Shown piece after piece: positions 23,762-31,322 of a DNA stretch of 35,173 nucleotides (position 1 is the first letter of the stretch; every line of letters begins with the position of its first letter). Both the position numbers and the translations under genes were made by a program. Below the pieces are notes generated by a model. It worked only from the letters and a program-made list of their open reading frames with translations. It did not search any database and was not told the DNA's origin. Origin of the DNA: Candidatus Parakkermansia intestinigallinarum (lineage in GTDB: Bacteria > Verrucomicrobiota > Verrucomicrobiia > Verrucomicrobiales > Akkermansiaceae); assembly GCA_019114365.1 (NCBI GenBank), contig DXFQ01000058.1, forward strand, positions 1-35,173, given 5' to 3'.

Positions 23762-24169
23762 TTATTCGGCGAGGCGAATGATGCGGTGGGCGGCCATGGC
23801 GGCATTCAGCGGCGTTTTCTTGTGCAGGCCGACCGTGGTGGCGGGCACGCCGCCGGGAAGTTGAGAGATGGCCAGCAGCGCGTCGATGCCGTTGAGCGGG
23901 CCGCAGGGAACGGGCACGCCGATGACGGGCAGCTGCGTGTTCATGACCACGACGCCGGGCAGAGCGGCAGAAAGCCCGGCCACGCAGAGCAAAACGGCCT
24001 TCGTGCCGTCCTCTTCGAGCTTCCGGAGGTAGGCCAGCAGCTCGGGAAGATCGCGGTGAGCCGAGTAGACGACTTCTTCGGCCTCGACTTGGTGTTCTGC
24101 GAAGTACTGGCGAGCCGGTTCCATGAAGGGAAGGTCGCTCTTGCTGCCGTATATGGTGATGACTTTCAT
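23762..24169 (-). CDS. purE: PurE, 5-aminoimidazole ribonucleotide carboxylase/mutase family, short form
   Basis: The 135-aa protein is shorter than the usual 160-170 aa, trimmed mainly at the C-terminus. It has VITIYGSKSDLPFM, SAHRDLPELL (catalytic-site His38) and QLPGGVPATTVGLHKKTPLNAAMAAHRI. The class I motif AGGAAHLPG appears as AGLSAALPG, so the conserved His is Ala; AGLS resembles the class II AIR-carboxylase form that uses CO2 directly. Class is therefore uncertain. It sits at the head of the seven-gene minus-strand run with its own promoter only 9 nt upstream of the ATG. No purK is seen in the window. Confidence 0.9.
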   Translation of the reverse strand: MKVITIYGSKSDLPFMEPARQYFAEHQVEAEEVVYSAHRDLPELLAYLRKLEEDGTKAVLLCVAGLSAALPGVVVMNTQLPVIGVPVPCGPLNGIDALLAISQLPGGVPATTVGLHKKTPLNAAMAAHRIIRLAE

Positions 24170-24178
24170 GCGCCGCTT

Positions 24179-24208
24179 ATCTTAGCACGCCGGGGCCGGC
24201 GGACGCAA
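24179..24208 (-). promoter_or_regulatory. Promoter of the purE-pyrRBC'-glycosyltransferase run
   Basis: On the minus strand TTGCGT, an 18-bp spacer and TAAGAT end 9 nt before the purE ATG, giving a predicted leaderless or 2-3-nt-leader mRNA. This is the only good promoter seen upstream of the seven genes. Confidence 0.7.
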
Positions 24209-24210
24209 GC

Positions 24211-24253
24211 AAAAAGCAGCTGCGAGACGCGTTCACTGCCCGCCGCGAGCTGC
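24211..24253 (-). terminator. Probable terminator of the sigma-factor gene
   Basis: On the minus strand GCAGCTCGCG pairs imperfectly with CGCG...AGCTGC and is followed by TTTTTG. It starts 4 bp after the stop codon. The bulged stem lowers confidence. Confidence 0.45.
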
Positions 24254-24257
24254 GCGC

Positions 24258-24863
24258 TCAGCGGTGGTCATCGCCCAGCAGACCTTGGAGGATTTTGTGG
24301 GCGTAGTGGAGGCGCGAGCGGAGAGTCCCTTCCGTGATGTTGAGCAGGGCAGATATCTCGGCAAAGCTCTTGCCTTGAATGTCGAAGAGCGTGACAACCT
24401 CGCGCTGGGCGGGCGAGAGCTGATCCATGGCGGCGCGCAGGCGCTGCTTGAGCTCGCTGACGTGCGCGTTGCGCGTCGGGTCGGCCGCGCGACTTTCGTC
24501 GGCAAGCTCGCTGCGCTTGTCTATGGGGGTGGCGTCTGCGTCGTTGTCGATGCTGAAGGAGTTTTCGCGTTTTTTGCGGCGCAGCAGGTTGCGGGCGCGG
24601 TTGGCGGCTATCGAGTAGAGCCAGGTGAAGAAGGCGCTGCGCCCGCTGAAGTAGCGCAGGGAGTGAAAGGCCTTGAGGAAGGCGTCCTGAGCGATGTCGT
24701 AGGCATCGGCTTCTGACCGCAGCATTTGCAGCAGCATGGCGTGCAGCTTGCGACTGTGCCTCTTGACCAGAACGTCGTAAGCTTTGACATTGCCCTCCAA
24801 GGTGATGCGAATCAACTCCTCATCGGTGCGATCGTTGAGGCTCTGTTGCGTTTCATCAGGCAT
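24258..24863 (-). CDS. ECF-type sigma-70 family RNA polymerase sigma factor
   Basis: The 201-aa protein has sigma region 2 (DAYDIAQDAFLKAFHSLRYFSGRSAFFTWLYSIAANRARNLLRRKKRE) and region 4 (LSPAQREVVTLFDIQGKSFAEISALLNITEGTLRSRLHYAHKIL), joined by an acidic linker of about 45 residues. Regions 1 and 3 are absent, as in the RpoE/ECF group. No adjacent anti-sigma gene is seen: the next minus-strand gene downstream is purE, and upstream is the purine-rich spacer. It therefore may be controlled by an unlinked anti-sigma or by transcription alone. Candidate -10 TACCCT boxes lie upstream on the minus strand without a well-spaced -35. Confidence 0.93.
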   Translation of the reverse strand: MPDETQQSLNDRTDEELIRITLEGNVKAYDVLVKRHSRKLHAMLLQMLRSEADAYDIAQDAFLKAFHSLRYFSGRSAFFTWLYSIAANRARNLLRRKKRENSFSIDNDADATPIDKRSELADESRAADPTRNAHVSELKQRLRAAMDQLSPAQREVVTLFDIQGKSFAEISALLNITEGTLRSRLHYAHKILQGLLGDDHR

Positions 24864-25210
24864 GGCGGTGGGGTAGGGTAGGTGTGGGTGAGAAAATCAA
24901 AGCTTCGCAGCGGTGGCGCTTTGCCGAGTGCGTCTTGACCGGAGGATTCGGAGAGGAAGGGAGAGGCGCAGCAAGAGCGAGCGGAGGAGGGGCGAGCGGA
25001 GGAGGGAGGGGCGAGCGGAGTATGAGTCGGCGGGGCAGCTGCGAGCGAAAGGAAGGTGAAGGGGAGGGGTAGCGGTAGCGGGGAGTGGGAGAGGGAGTGG
25101 GAGAGGGAGAGCGGGTGCGGGGTGAGGAGGCGGGGGCTTTCTGCTTGGGAGGTGCTGAGGTCGGGAGGTGCTGCGGGTGAAACGGAGGGGGAGAGGAGGA
25201 CTGTCGTGAT
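24864..25210. repeat. Purine-rich low-complexity spacer with G-quadruplex repeats
   Basis: The plus strand is almost entirely G/A-rich over about 300 bp. It holds three GCGAGCGGAG copies between 24977 and 25020 and, at 25081-25107, a 12-bp tandem unit GGGAGTGGGAGA in just over two copies, which satisfies a G3-N3 quadruplex pattern. Open frames here exist only because of the composition. The minus-strand transcript would be pyrimidine-rich. Confidence 0.75.
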
Positions 25211-25247
25211 ATCGCGGTGCCGGGCGGAACGGCACCGGCACCGCGAT
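25211..25247. other. Strong hairpin downstream of purF, no T-tract
   Basis: A perfect 13-bp stem, ATCGCGGTGCCGG with CCGGCACCGCGAT, encloses an 11-nt loop (GCGGAACGGCA). It lies 9 bp past the purF stop. Its geometry closely matches the icd hairpin at 10829-10867, also 9 bp past a stop codon with an 11-nt loop. Confidence 0.75.
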
Positions 25248-25256
25248 CGAAGAAGC

Positions 25257-27173
25257 CTACACCGGCAGGGAGTACGAGCGGCCGTCGCGTCCGTCAAACC
25301 AGTTGATGAAGGCCGCATTGACCGTCGTGTAGCCGCCCGGCGTCGGGTAATTGCCGCTGAAGTACCAGTCGCCGCAGGGCCCTTCGATGGAGCGATGCAG
25401 ACCCTCGAGCGTCTGATAGATCACCTGAACGGGGCAGGTGGCGTTGTCCGGCGTGACGAGGCGCGATACCTCATTCGTGATCTCATCATCCGTGAAGGGC
25501 GCGTAGATCTTCTTGACGGGGTTGCCGCGCTCCTCCGGGGGGAGGGTCAGCTGGTGCTTGCACTCCTCGTAAATCGAGGTGATGTAATCGTACATGCCGC
25601 GCTTCTTGAGCAGGGAAATCGCCGCTTGGAAGGCGATAAACTTGCCCAGTTCGCTCATGTCAATGCCGTAGCAGTCGGGGTAGCGAATCTGCGGAGCCGA
25701 CGAGGCAATGACGATCTTGCGGGGTTTGGCACGCCCCAGCAGACGCAGCAGCGAGGTCTTGAGCGTCGTGCCGCGCACGATGGAGTCGTCGATGGCGACG
25801 AGCACTTCGTCTTCGGCGATGGCGCCGTAGGTGAGGTCGTAGACCTGCGAGACCATCTGGCCGCGGTTGGTCTCCTGCGTGATGAAGGTGCGCAGCTTGA
25901 TGTCCTTGTGGACGATTTTCTCGGCGCGGGGCCAGCGGCGCAGCACCTGCTCCTCGATCATCTCTTCGGTCAGGCGCCCCTCGCGCAGCGCGGCAATCAT
26001 ATCTGCCGTGATGCGTTCGCGGCGGTAGCTTCGCAGCCCTTCCAGCAGCCCGTAGTACGAGACCTCGGCCGTGTTCGGGATGTAGGTGACGGCCGCTTTG
26101 GAGATGTCTCCCTCGATGCTGGCGACGATCTTCTCGGTGAGCTCGGCGCCCAGCGCCTTGCGCTCGCGGTAGATGATGGGATCATTGCCGCGCGAGAAGT
26201 AGATGGCCTCAAAGGAGCAGGGCGTCGGCTCGAGCGGCTTGGTGTACTCGCGAATGGAAATCTTGCCGTCGCTCTTCACCACAATCATGTTGGCGCGCGG
26301 CAGCTCGTGCACCTGCTCGCTCTCCACCTCCATCACACTCATGAGCGGTACCCGCTCACTGGCAATGGCGATGTATTCATCCGTGATGATGTAGTGGCAG
26401 GGGCGGATGCCGTGCGGGTCGCGCAGGCAGAAGAAATCGCCGTTGCCGACGCCGCCCAGAATGCAGAAACCGCCGTCCCAAGCCTGCGATGCCTTGCCGA
26501 TAATATCGTAGAGATCGAGGCGTTTGGAGATCTCGCGCGGAATGTCGCGCCCGGGCATCGTGTCGCGCAGCTCGCGGTAGATGTCCGTGTGCGCCTCGTC
26601 GAGGTAGAAGCCGATCTCCTCGAGCACCGTCTGCGTGTCGGTGCCGAAGATGGGGTGCTGGCCGCGCTCGATGAGGCTGCGGTTGAGCTGCGGGGCATTG
26701 GTCATGTTGAAGTTGCCCAGCAGCATGAGCGTGCGCGTCTCCCAGTTGGTGCGGCGCAGGTAGGGGTGGCAGCTGCCCTCGTCAAAGAGGCCGCTGGTGC
26801 CGTAGCGCAGGTGCCCCATGAGAATCTCGCCGCCGAAATTGAAGTTCTTTTTGTAGCTCTCGGCGTCGCTCCAGCCGATTTCCCCGCGCTCGCGCATGTG
26901 GCGCAGAGAGCGCTGCTGCGTCGAGAAGATGTTGGCGAGAGCCGAGCTCGTCGCATCGCGCGCACGGAACACGTAGGGCTCCCCGAGCGGCATCCCCAGC
27001 TTGATGCAGCCGATACCCGCGCCGTCCTGGCCGCGGTTGTGCTGCTTCTCCATGAGCAGGAAAAGCTTGTTGAAGGCCCAGTCGGGCGAGCCGTACTTGT
27101 CCGCGAAGTAGGCGAGCGGCTTGAGGAGGCGGATGGCCGCCACGCCGCATTCATGATGGAGGGGGTCAGACAT
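25257..27173 (-). CDS. purF: Amidophosphoribosyltransferase family protein, long form
   Basis: The 638-aa protein has an N-terminal class II glutamine amidotransferase domain: a short leader MSDPLHHE, then nucleophile C9 in CGVAAIRL, RGQDGAGIG, LMGHLRYGTSG and LLGNFNMTN. The C-terminal phosphoribosyltransferase domain has the PRPP loop VLVAIDDSIVRGTTLKTSLL and FITQETNRGQMVSQVYDL. PurF makes phosphoribosylamine, the first purine step. Standard PurF is about 470-510 aa; the extra length is spread over the amidotransferase domain and a C-terminal extension of about 100 aa ending in FINWFDGRDGRSYSLPV. Long forms occur in Bacteroidetes and relatives. No interdomain Cys cluster for an Fe-S centre is evident. 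It follows purM by 23 bp, consistent with purine synthesis. Confidence 0.9.
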   Translation of the reverse strand: MSDPLHHECGVAAIRLLKPLAYFADKYGSPDWAFNKLFLLMEKQHNRGQDGAGIGCIKLGMPLGEPYVFRARDATSSALANIFSTQQRSLRHMRERGEIGWSDAESYKKNFNFGGEILMGHLRYGTSGLFDEGSCHPYLRRTNWETRTLMLLGNFNMTNAPQLNRSLIERGQHPIFGTDTQTVLEEIGFYLDEAHTDIYRELRDTMPGRDIPREISKRLDLYDIIGKASQAWDGGFCILGGVGNGDFFCLRDPHGIRPCHYIITDEYIAIASERVPLMSVMEVESEQVHELPRANMIVVKSDGKISIREYTKPLEPTPCSFEAIYFSRGNDPIIYRERKALGAELTEKIVASIEGDISKAAVTYIPNTAEVSYYGLLEGLRSYRRERITADMIAALREGRLTEEMIEEQVLRRWPRAEKIVHKDIKLRTFITQETNRGQMVSQVYDLTYGAIAEDEVLVAIDDSIVRGTTLKTSLLRLLGRAKPRKIVIASSAPQIRYPDCYGIDMSELGKFIAFQAAISLLKKRGMYDYITSIYEECKHQLTLPPEERGNPVKKIYAPFTDDEITNEVSRLVTPDNATCPVQVIYQTLEGLHRSIEGPCGDWYFSGNYPTPGGYTTVNAAFINWFDGRDGRSYSLPV

Positions 27174-27196
27174 GGTCCGTCATCAATGTGCCCTTG

Positions 27197-28201
27197 TCAA
27201 TGCTCGCCGCGCACCTTCACGTGAATGCCGCGGCCTTCGCGCATCGTGCCGATCACCGTGCCGCCGGGGCCGGCCGTCATCGCCTGCTGTACCTCATCGG
27301 GCTTCACGATGGCCACCCAGCCGATGCCCATGTTGAAGGTGTGGAAGCGATCCTCGGCGTCGACGAAGTCGAGCACCTTCTGGATGGCGGGGTTGTCCCA
27401 GTACGGCACCTCGAGGTCGGCACCCTTCTCGCCGAGGAAGCGCTCGAGATTCTCCGGCAGACCGCCGCCCGTGATGTGGGCGTAGGCCTTGGGCGTGATG
27501 CCGAGCTTGCGCATATCGTAGACAACGTCGTGGTAGAGTCGCGTCGGGGCGAGGATGCCGCGCAGCTCCTCTTCGGTCAGCAGGTCGGGATTCTGCTTGA
27601 GAATGCGGCGCACGAGGCTCCAGCCGTTGGCGTGGAAGCCGTCGCTGGGATAGCCGATGAGAACGTCACCCACCTCAACCTTCGACGGATCGATCATCTG
27701 GCTCTTCTCCACACAGCCGATGCTGAAACCGGCCATCTCAACGAGATTCTCGGGCACGACACCCGGCATTTCCGCCGTTTCACCGCCGGCAAGAATGCAG
27801 TTGCAGCTCTCGAGGTAGTCGCACATACCGGCCACGAGGCGCGTGATGCGGGGCCTCTCCGCCTCGAGATTCGAGATGCCGAGGTAGTCGAGAAAGACGA
27901 GGGGATCGCCGCCCGTGGTCAGGATGTCATTGACATTCATGGCCACCAAGTCCTTGCCGGCCGTTTCAAGCATGTCGAGCTCAAAGAGAATCTCCGTCTT
28001 GGTGCCGACGCCGTCGGTGCCGGTGACAATCACGGGCTCCTTGTAAGAGGAAAGGTCGTAGGCGGCAGCGAAGAGACCGAAGGCATTGCAGAGCCGGCGG
28101 TTCTTCTGGGTGCGCTTCACATGGGCGCTGATGTCATGAACAAAGGACTGGGCCTCGATGGTATCGACGCCGGATTGCTTGTAGGTGAGGTTGCCGGACA
28201 T
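27197..28201 (-). CDS. purM: Phosphoribosylformylglycinamidine cyclo-ligase
   Basis: The 334-aa enzyme converts FGAM to AIR using ATP. It has the PurM signatures VIVTGTDGVGTKTEIL, AMNVNDILTTGGDPL, LAGGETAEMPGV, GYPSDGFHANGWSLVR and AHITGGGLPENLERFL. The start at 28201 (MSGNLTYKQSGVD) fits the family; the track start 28294 runs through the promoter. A good promoter lies 27 nt upstream. AIR, its product, is the substrate of the PurE encoded 4 kb away, and PurF follows in the same operon. Confidence 0.97.
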   Translation of the reverse strand: MSGNLTYKQSGVDTIEAQSFVHDISAHVKRTQKNRRLCNAFGLFAAAYDLSSYKEPVIVTGTDGVGTKTEILFELDMLETAGKDLVAMNVNDILTTGGDPLVFLDYLGISNLEAERPRITRLVAGMCDYLESCNCILAGGETAEMPGVVPENLVEMAGFSIGCVEKSQMIDPSKVEVGDVLIGYPSDGFHANGWSLVRRILKQNPDLLTEEELRGILAPTRLYHDVVYDMRKLGITPKAYAHITGGGLPENLERFLGEKGADLEVPYWDNPAIQKVLDFVDAEDRFHTFNMGIGWVAIVKPDEVQQAMTAGPGGTVIGTMREGRGIHVKVRGEH

Positions 28202-28228
28202 AGGAATGAGGTGCGTGAATGCGTGACT

Positions 28229-28257
28229 ATTGTACCTGAAAAATACCCTTTTGGCAA
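28229..28257 (-). promoter_or_regulatory. Promoter of purM-purF
   Basis: On the minus strand TTGCCA, a 17-bp spacer and TACAAT lie 27 nt before the ATG. The same hexamer pair and spacing recur at the deacetylase gene (33393-33421). Confidence 0.8.
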
Positions 28258-28364
28258 GTCGTATTTTATCTCCCCGTTTGGGCGGAAAAGACACGCTGAA
28301 GGCAGCTGAGGGGCGCGCGGCAGCGAGGGCTGTGCAGCTCCGTCAGCTAATCGCCGGCGAACCC

Positions 28365-30614
28365 TCAGCTGAAGGTGTAGGCGTCGATATCCAGCGTGGC
28401 GATGATGTCCTCGCCGAAGCCCATGGCTTGGATCTCGCGCGAGCCGATTTCGGCGATGACGCGCGCGCCCGGCGCGCAGAGTGTGCACTGGTAGCGGTAC
28501 TGCCCGTAGCTCTTGGCGATGGGCGAGGGAATGGGCGGGCTGAGCTGTACCGTGGGCGGCAGGGCCTGTTCCAGACGCCGATGCAGCGATTCGATGCCGA
28601 AGCGAGCCAGTTCTTCCTGCACCGAGCGCACCGTCAGCACCGCCATGTGCGAGAAGGGCGGGTAGTTGAAGCGGCGGCGCAGTTCCAGTTCGGCCTCGGC
28701 AAAGCCGTCGGTGTCGTGCCGTCTGGCAAATTGAATGGCCGGAGCCTGCGGCGTGAAGGTTTGGATGATGACCTCGCCGTCGAGCTCGCCGCGCCCGGCG
28801 CGGCCGGCGACTTGCGTGAGGAGTTGAAAGCTGCGCTCGCCGGCGCGGGGATCGGGGATGCTCAGGCCGATGTCGGCGTTGAGCACGCCTACCAGCGTGA
28901 CGCCCGGAAAGTCGAGCCCTTTGGAAATCATCTGCGTGCCGAGCAGAATATCGATGCGGTGCGCGCGGAAATCGGCCAGAATGTCGCGCAGCGCGTTTTT
29001 GCGGGCGGCGACGTCTGCGTCGATGCGCTGCAGGCGCGCCTGCGGGTAGCAGCGCCGCAGGATGGCCTCGACTTTCTGCGTGCCGCAGCCCTCGAGCAGG
29101 ATGCCGCGCGAGCCGCATTCGGGGCAGGCGTGCGGCACGACGGCGCGGAAGCCGCAGATGTGGCAGATGAGGCGGTTCTCCGTCACGTGGTAGGTCAGGG
29201 GCAGGGAGCAGTGCTCGCAGGTGACGATGTGCCCGCAGTCGGGGCACTGCAAGGAGCGCGCAAAGCCGCGGCGGTTGAGAAAGAGGATGGTTTGTTCGCC
29301 GCGCGCGAGGCGCTCGTCGATGGCCATGCGCAGGCGCTCGCTGAGAATGCCCTGATAGCGCTTGTCCTTGGGTTCCGTGCGCATGTCCAGCACGCGGGTG
29401 AGCGGCAGGCGCTGGCCGTCGGCTCGGTGGTCGAGGCGCAGCATGCGGTACTTGCCCGTTTGGGCGTTGTGCAGCGATTCGAGCGAGGGGGTTGCCGAGC
29501 CCAGCACGATGGTGGCGCCTTCCATGCGTGCGCGCAGAACGGCGAGGTCGCGTCCTTGGTAGCGCGGGCTGTTTTCCTGTTTATAGGAGGCGTCGTGCTC
29601 TTCGTCGACGATGATGAGACCGAGCTGCTGAACGGGTGCGAAGACGGCGGAGCGCGGCCCGATGGCGATGCGCGCCTGCCCCCGGCGGATGGCATGCCAC
29701 TCGTCGAAGCGCTCGCCGTCGCTCATGGCGCTGTGCAGAATGGCTACGGCGCCGGGGCTCTCGGCAAAGCGGCTTTTGAAGCGAGCCATGGTCTGCGGCG
29801 TGAGCGAAATCTCCGGCACGAGAATCAGCACGCCTTTGCCGGCCGCCATGGCGCGCGCCGCCGCTTGCAGGTAGACCTCGGTTTTGCCGGACCCCGTCAC
29901 GCCCTGCAGCAGCAAGGGGCGGGATGAGCCTGCGTCGAAGGCTTCGTTGATGCAGGCGAGGGCCCGAGCTTGTTCCTCATTGAGCTCGAGCGGCTGCGAG
30001 GGGGCAAAGACTTCGTTGCCCGCAGGATCGCGCTTCACCTGCTCTTCGGTGATTTCGACGAGTCCGCGCCGCTCCAGAGCGCGGGCCGGAGCCAGCGCCG
30101 AACTGCCGCCCAAGTCGCTGAGGGCGGCTCGCTGCCCATCGGCGGCTTGGAGTTGGCGCAGCAGGGAGGCTTGGCGCGGCGCTCGAGCGTTGATTTTGTT
30201 GAGCTGCTCATCATCGGGCATGTGCAGCAGGTGCAGCACCTTGCGCGTCTTCTCCTCGTGCCGCTCCTGCCGTACGGCCTCGGGCACCATGCAGCGAATC
30301 ATTTGCTCGACCGGCACCGCGTAGTAGTGAGAGGCCCATTCGGCCAGATCCAGCAGCGTCGGCGAGACGATGGGTCGCTCATCAATGGCCCGCAGGATCG
30401 CCCGCAGGCGGTTTCTCAGCGCCGGGTCGGGATCGACGAGATCCAGCACGGTGCCGACAGCTTTGCCGCCGCGCAGCGGTACCTCGACGCGAAAGCCGCG
30501 GCTGACGGACTCAAGCCCGGGGGGGATGGCGTAATCGAGAGCCATGTCGTCGCGCCCGTCTACCAGAACACGGGCAAGCTTGAGCGGAGGCGCCTCGCTG
30601 AAGAGCTCCTGCAT
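28365..30614 (-). CDS. priA: Primosomal replication protein N' (PriA helicase)
   Basis: The 749-aa helicase restarts stalled replication forks. It shows the 3'-DNA-binding N-terminal domain (about 1-110), Walker A GVTGSGKT (238-245), Walker B DEEH (337-340), helicase motifs LGSATPSLES and GTQMISKGLDFPGVTLVG, and QVAGRAGRG. The zinc-binding region has eight cysteines: C457xxC460, C466xxC469, C484xxC487 and C497xxC500. Length matches E. coli PriA (about 730 aa). It lies downstream of khpA with a 243-bp purine-rich spacer between them; no clear promoter is visible in that spacer. Confidence 0.97.
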   Translation of the reverse strand: MQELFSEAPPLKLARVLVDGRDDMALDYAIPPGLESVSRGFRVEVPLRGGKAVGTVLDLVDPDPALRNRLRAILRAIDERPIVSPTLLDLAEWASHYYAVPVEQMIRCMVPEAVRQERHEEKTRKVLHLLHMPDDEQLNKINARAPRQASLLRQLQAADGQRAALSDLGGSSALAPARALERRGLVEITEEQVKRDPAGNEVFAPSQPLELNEEQARALACINEAFDAGSSRPLLLQGVTGSGKTEVYLQAAARAMAAGKGVLILVPEISLTPQTMARFKSRFAESPGAVAILHSAMSDGERFDEWHAIRRGQARIAIGPRSAVFAPVQQLGLIIVDEEHDASYKQENSPRYQGRDLAVLRARMEGATIVLGSATPSLESLHNAQTGKYRMLRLDHRADGQRLPLTRVLDMRTEPKDKRYQGILSERLRMAIDERLARGEQTILFLNRRGFARSLQCPDCGHIVTCEHCSLPLTYHVTENRLICHICGFRAVVPHACPECGSRGILLEGCGTQKVEAILRRCYPQARLQRIDADVAARKNALRDILADFRAHRIDILLGTQMISKGLDFPGVTLVGVLNADIGLSIPDPRAGERSFQLLTQVAGRAGRGELDGEVIIQTFTPQAPAIQFARRHDTDGFAEAELELRRRFNYPPFSHMAVLTVRSVQEELARFGIESLHRRLEQALPPTVQLSPPIPSPIAKSYGQYRYQCTLCAPGARVIAEIGSREIQAMGFGEDIIATLDIDAYTFS

Positions 30615-30857
30615 GGGGGAAAAGGAGGAGGAAAGGGGTGTGCGGAGAGTGGGAAAAGCCGGAAGTCGGAAGACGGAGACTCGGAGTAGAGGGACGAAAG
30701 CCGGAGGCGCAGGAGGGAGGCGGTAGACGGATGCTCGGAGACTCAGAGGCGGGGAGGAGGCTCGGAGGCGAGAGGCGTGGAGTCGGGGGCGTCCGTCCTG
30801 CCGAAGGCGGGGAAGGGGGGGGCGAGGGAGGGGCGGACAAGCCTCGCCCGAGGAAAC
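30615..30857. repeat. Purine-rich spacer with a G-quadruplex motif between khpA and priA
   Basis: The plus strand is again strongly G/A-rich, with repeated CTCGGAG words. At 30809-30833 four G-runs (GGGG, GGGGGGGG, GGG, GGGG) are separated by 1-3 nt, a strong quadruplex candidate. ORFs listed here are composition artefacts. Confidence 0.7.
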
Positions 30858-31130
30858 TCAGTCGAGCTCCTCTTCCGAAAGAATGTGCACGACCACCTTG
30901 ATGCCCTGTTTCTCGCCGGCGGCCTTGGCCATCGAGCGTATGGCGGAGGCCGTCATGCCGTTGCGGCCGATGACGCGTGCCACGTCCTCGTGTTTGAGAA
31001 TCAAACGAAAGCGCACCATGTCTCCCCGGGGAGTCGAAGCCACGCGCAGCTGAGCTGCTTCGGGATGCTTGATGAGCGGCCCGATGACCGCAAGAAGATA
31101 TCGACCGATGGATTCGACTAATTGCTGCAT
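30858..31130 (-). CDS. khpA: KH-domain RNA-binding protein KhpA
   Basis: The 90-aa protein is a single KH domain with the GxxG loop as GRNG in VARVIGRNGMTASAIRSMAKAAG, an N-terminal helix MQQLVESIGRYLLAVIGPLIKHPEAA and an acidic tail. It matches KhpA/YlqC, a small RNA chaperone linked to cell division and envelope control in Firmicutes, where it pairs with KhpB; no khpB is seen here. The start at 31130 gives the family N-terminus; the track start 31157 is within the leader. It has a very good promoter about 50 nt upstream. Confidence 0.9.
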   Translation of the reverse strand: MQQLVESIGRYLLAVIGPLIKHPEAAQLRVASTPRGDMVRFRLILKHEDVARVIGRNGMTASAIRSMAKAAGEKQGIKVVVHILSEEELD

Positions 31131-31180
31131 ATGGCTGAAACGGGGGTGCCGCGGCATGAAAGGTCGCCGACGCTTGGCGT

Positions 31181-31209
31181 ATCTTATGCGATGGTGCGGC
31201 GGCTGTCAA
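31181..31209 (-). promoter_or_regulatory. Promoter of khpA
   Basis: On the minus strand a perfect TTGACA, a 17-bp spacer and TAAGAT precede the ATG by 50 nt. It is the best sigma-70-like match in the window. Confidence 0.82.
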
Positions 31210-31256
31210 GCCTCCATCCGCACCGCCGGAGCTGCATGACAGAATGCGTTGCAAGA

Positions 31257-31310
31257 AGTCGACTCAGTTAACAATTGACTTGACGCGGGGAGATTGCTGT
31301 GATTTACTCA
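31257..31310 (+). promoter_or_regulatory. Promoter/operator region of the MerR-family gene
   Basis: TTGACG (31280-31285) can pair with TTTACT at 17 bp (31303-31308) or TACTCA at 19 bp (31305-31310); a 19-bp spacer would be typical of MerR-controlled promoters. Just upstream lie palindromes AGTCGACT (31257-31264), GTTAAC (31267-31272) and CAATTG (31272-31277) in an AT-rich patch. Which -10 is used, and whether the palindromes bind the regulator, is unknown. Confidence 0.45.
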
Positions 31311-31322
31311 TGCCGCACGTTC

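Noticed and set aside
24812-25318. Minus-strand 168-aa and 114-aa ORFs rich in Pro/Ser/Leu
   Set aside because: They follow from the polypyrimidine composition of the repeat spacer and have no gene-like features.
25056-27224. 722-aa plus-strand ORF opposite purF
   Set aside because: It is a shadow of purF and starts in low-complexity purine repeats.
28117-29247. 376-aa minus-strand ORF overlapping priA and purM
   Set aside because: It is out of frame with both genes and extremely Arg/Ala/Pro/His-rich.
30511-31254. 247-aa minus-strand ORF across the khpA-priA spacer
   Set aside because: It overlaps khpA and priA in another frame and reflects the purine/pyrimidine-biased sequence.
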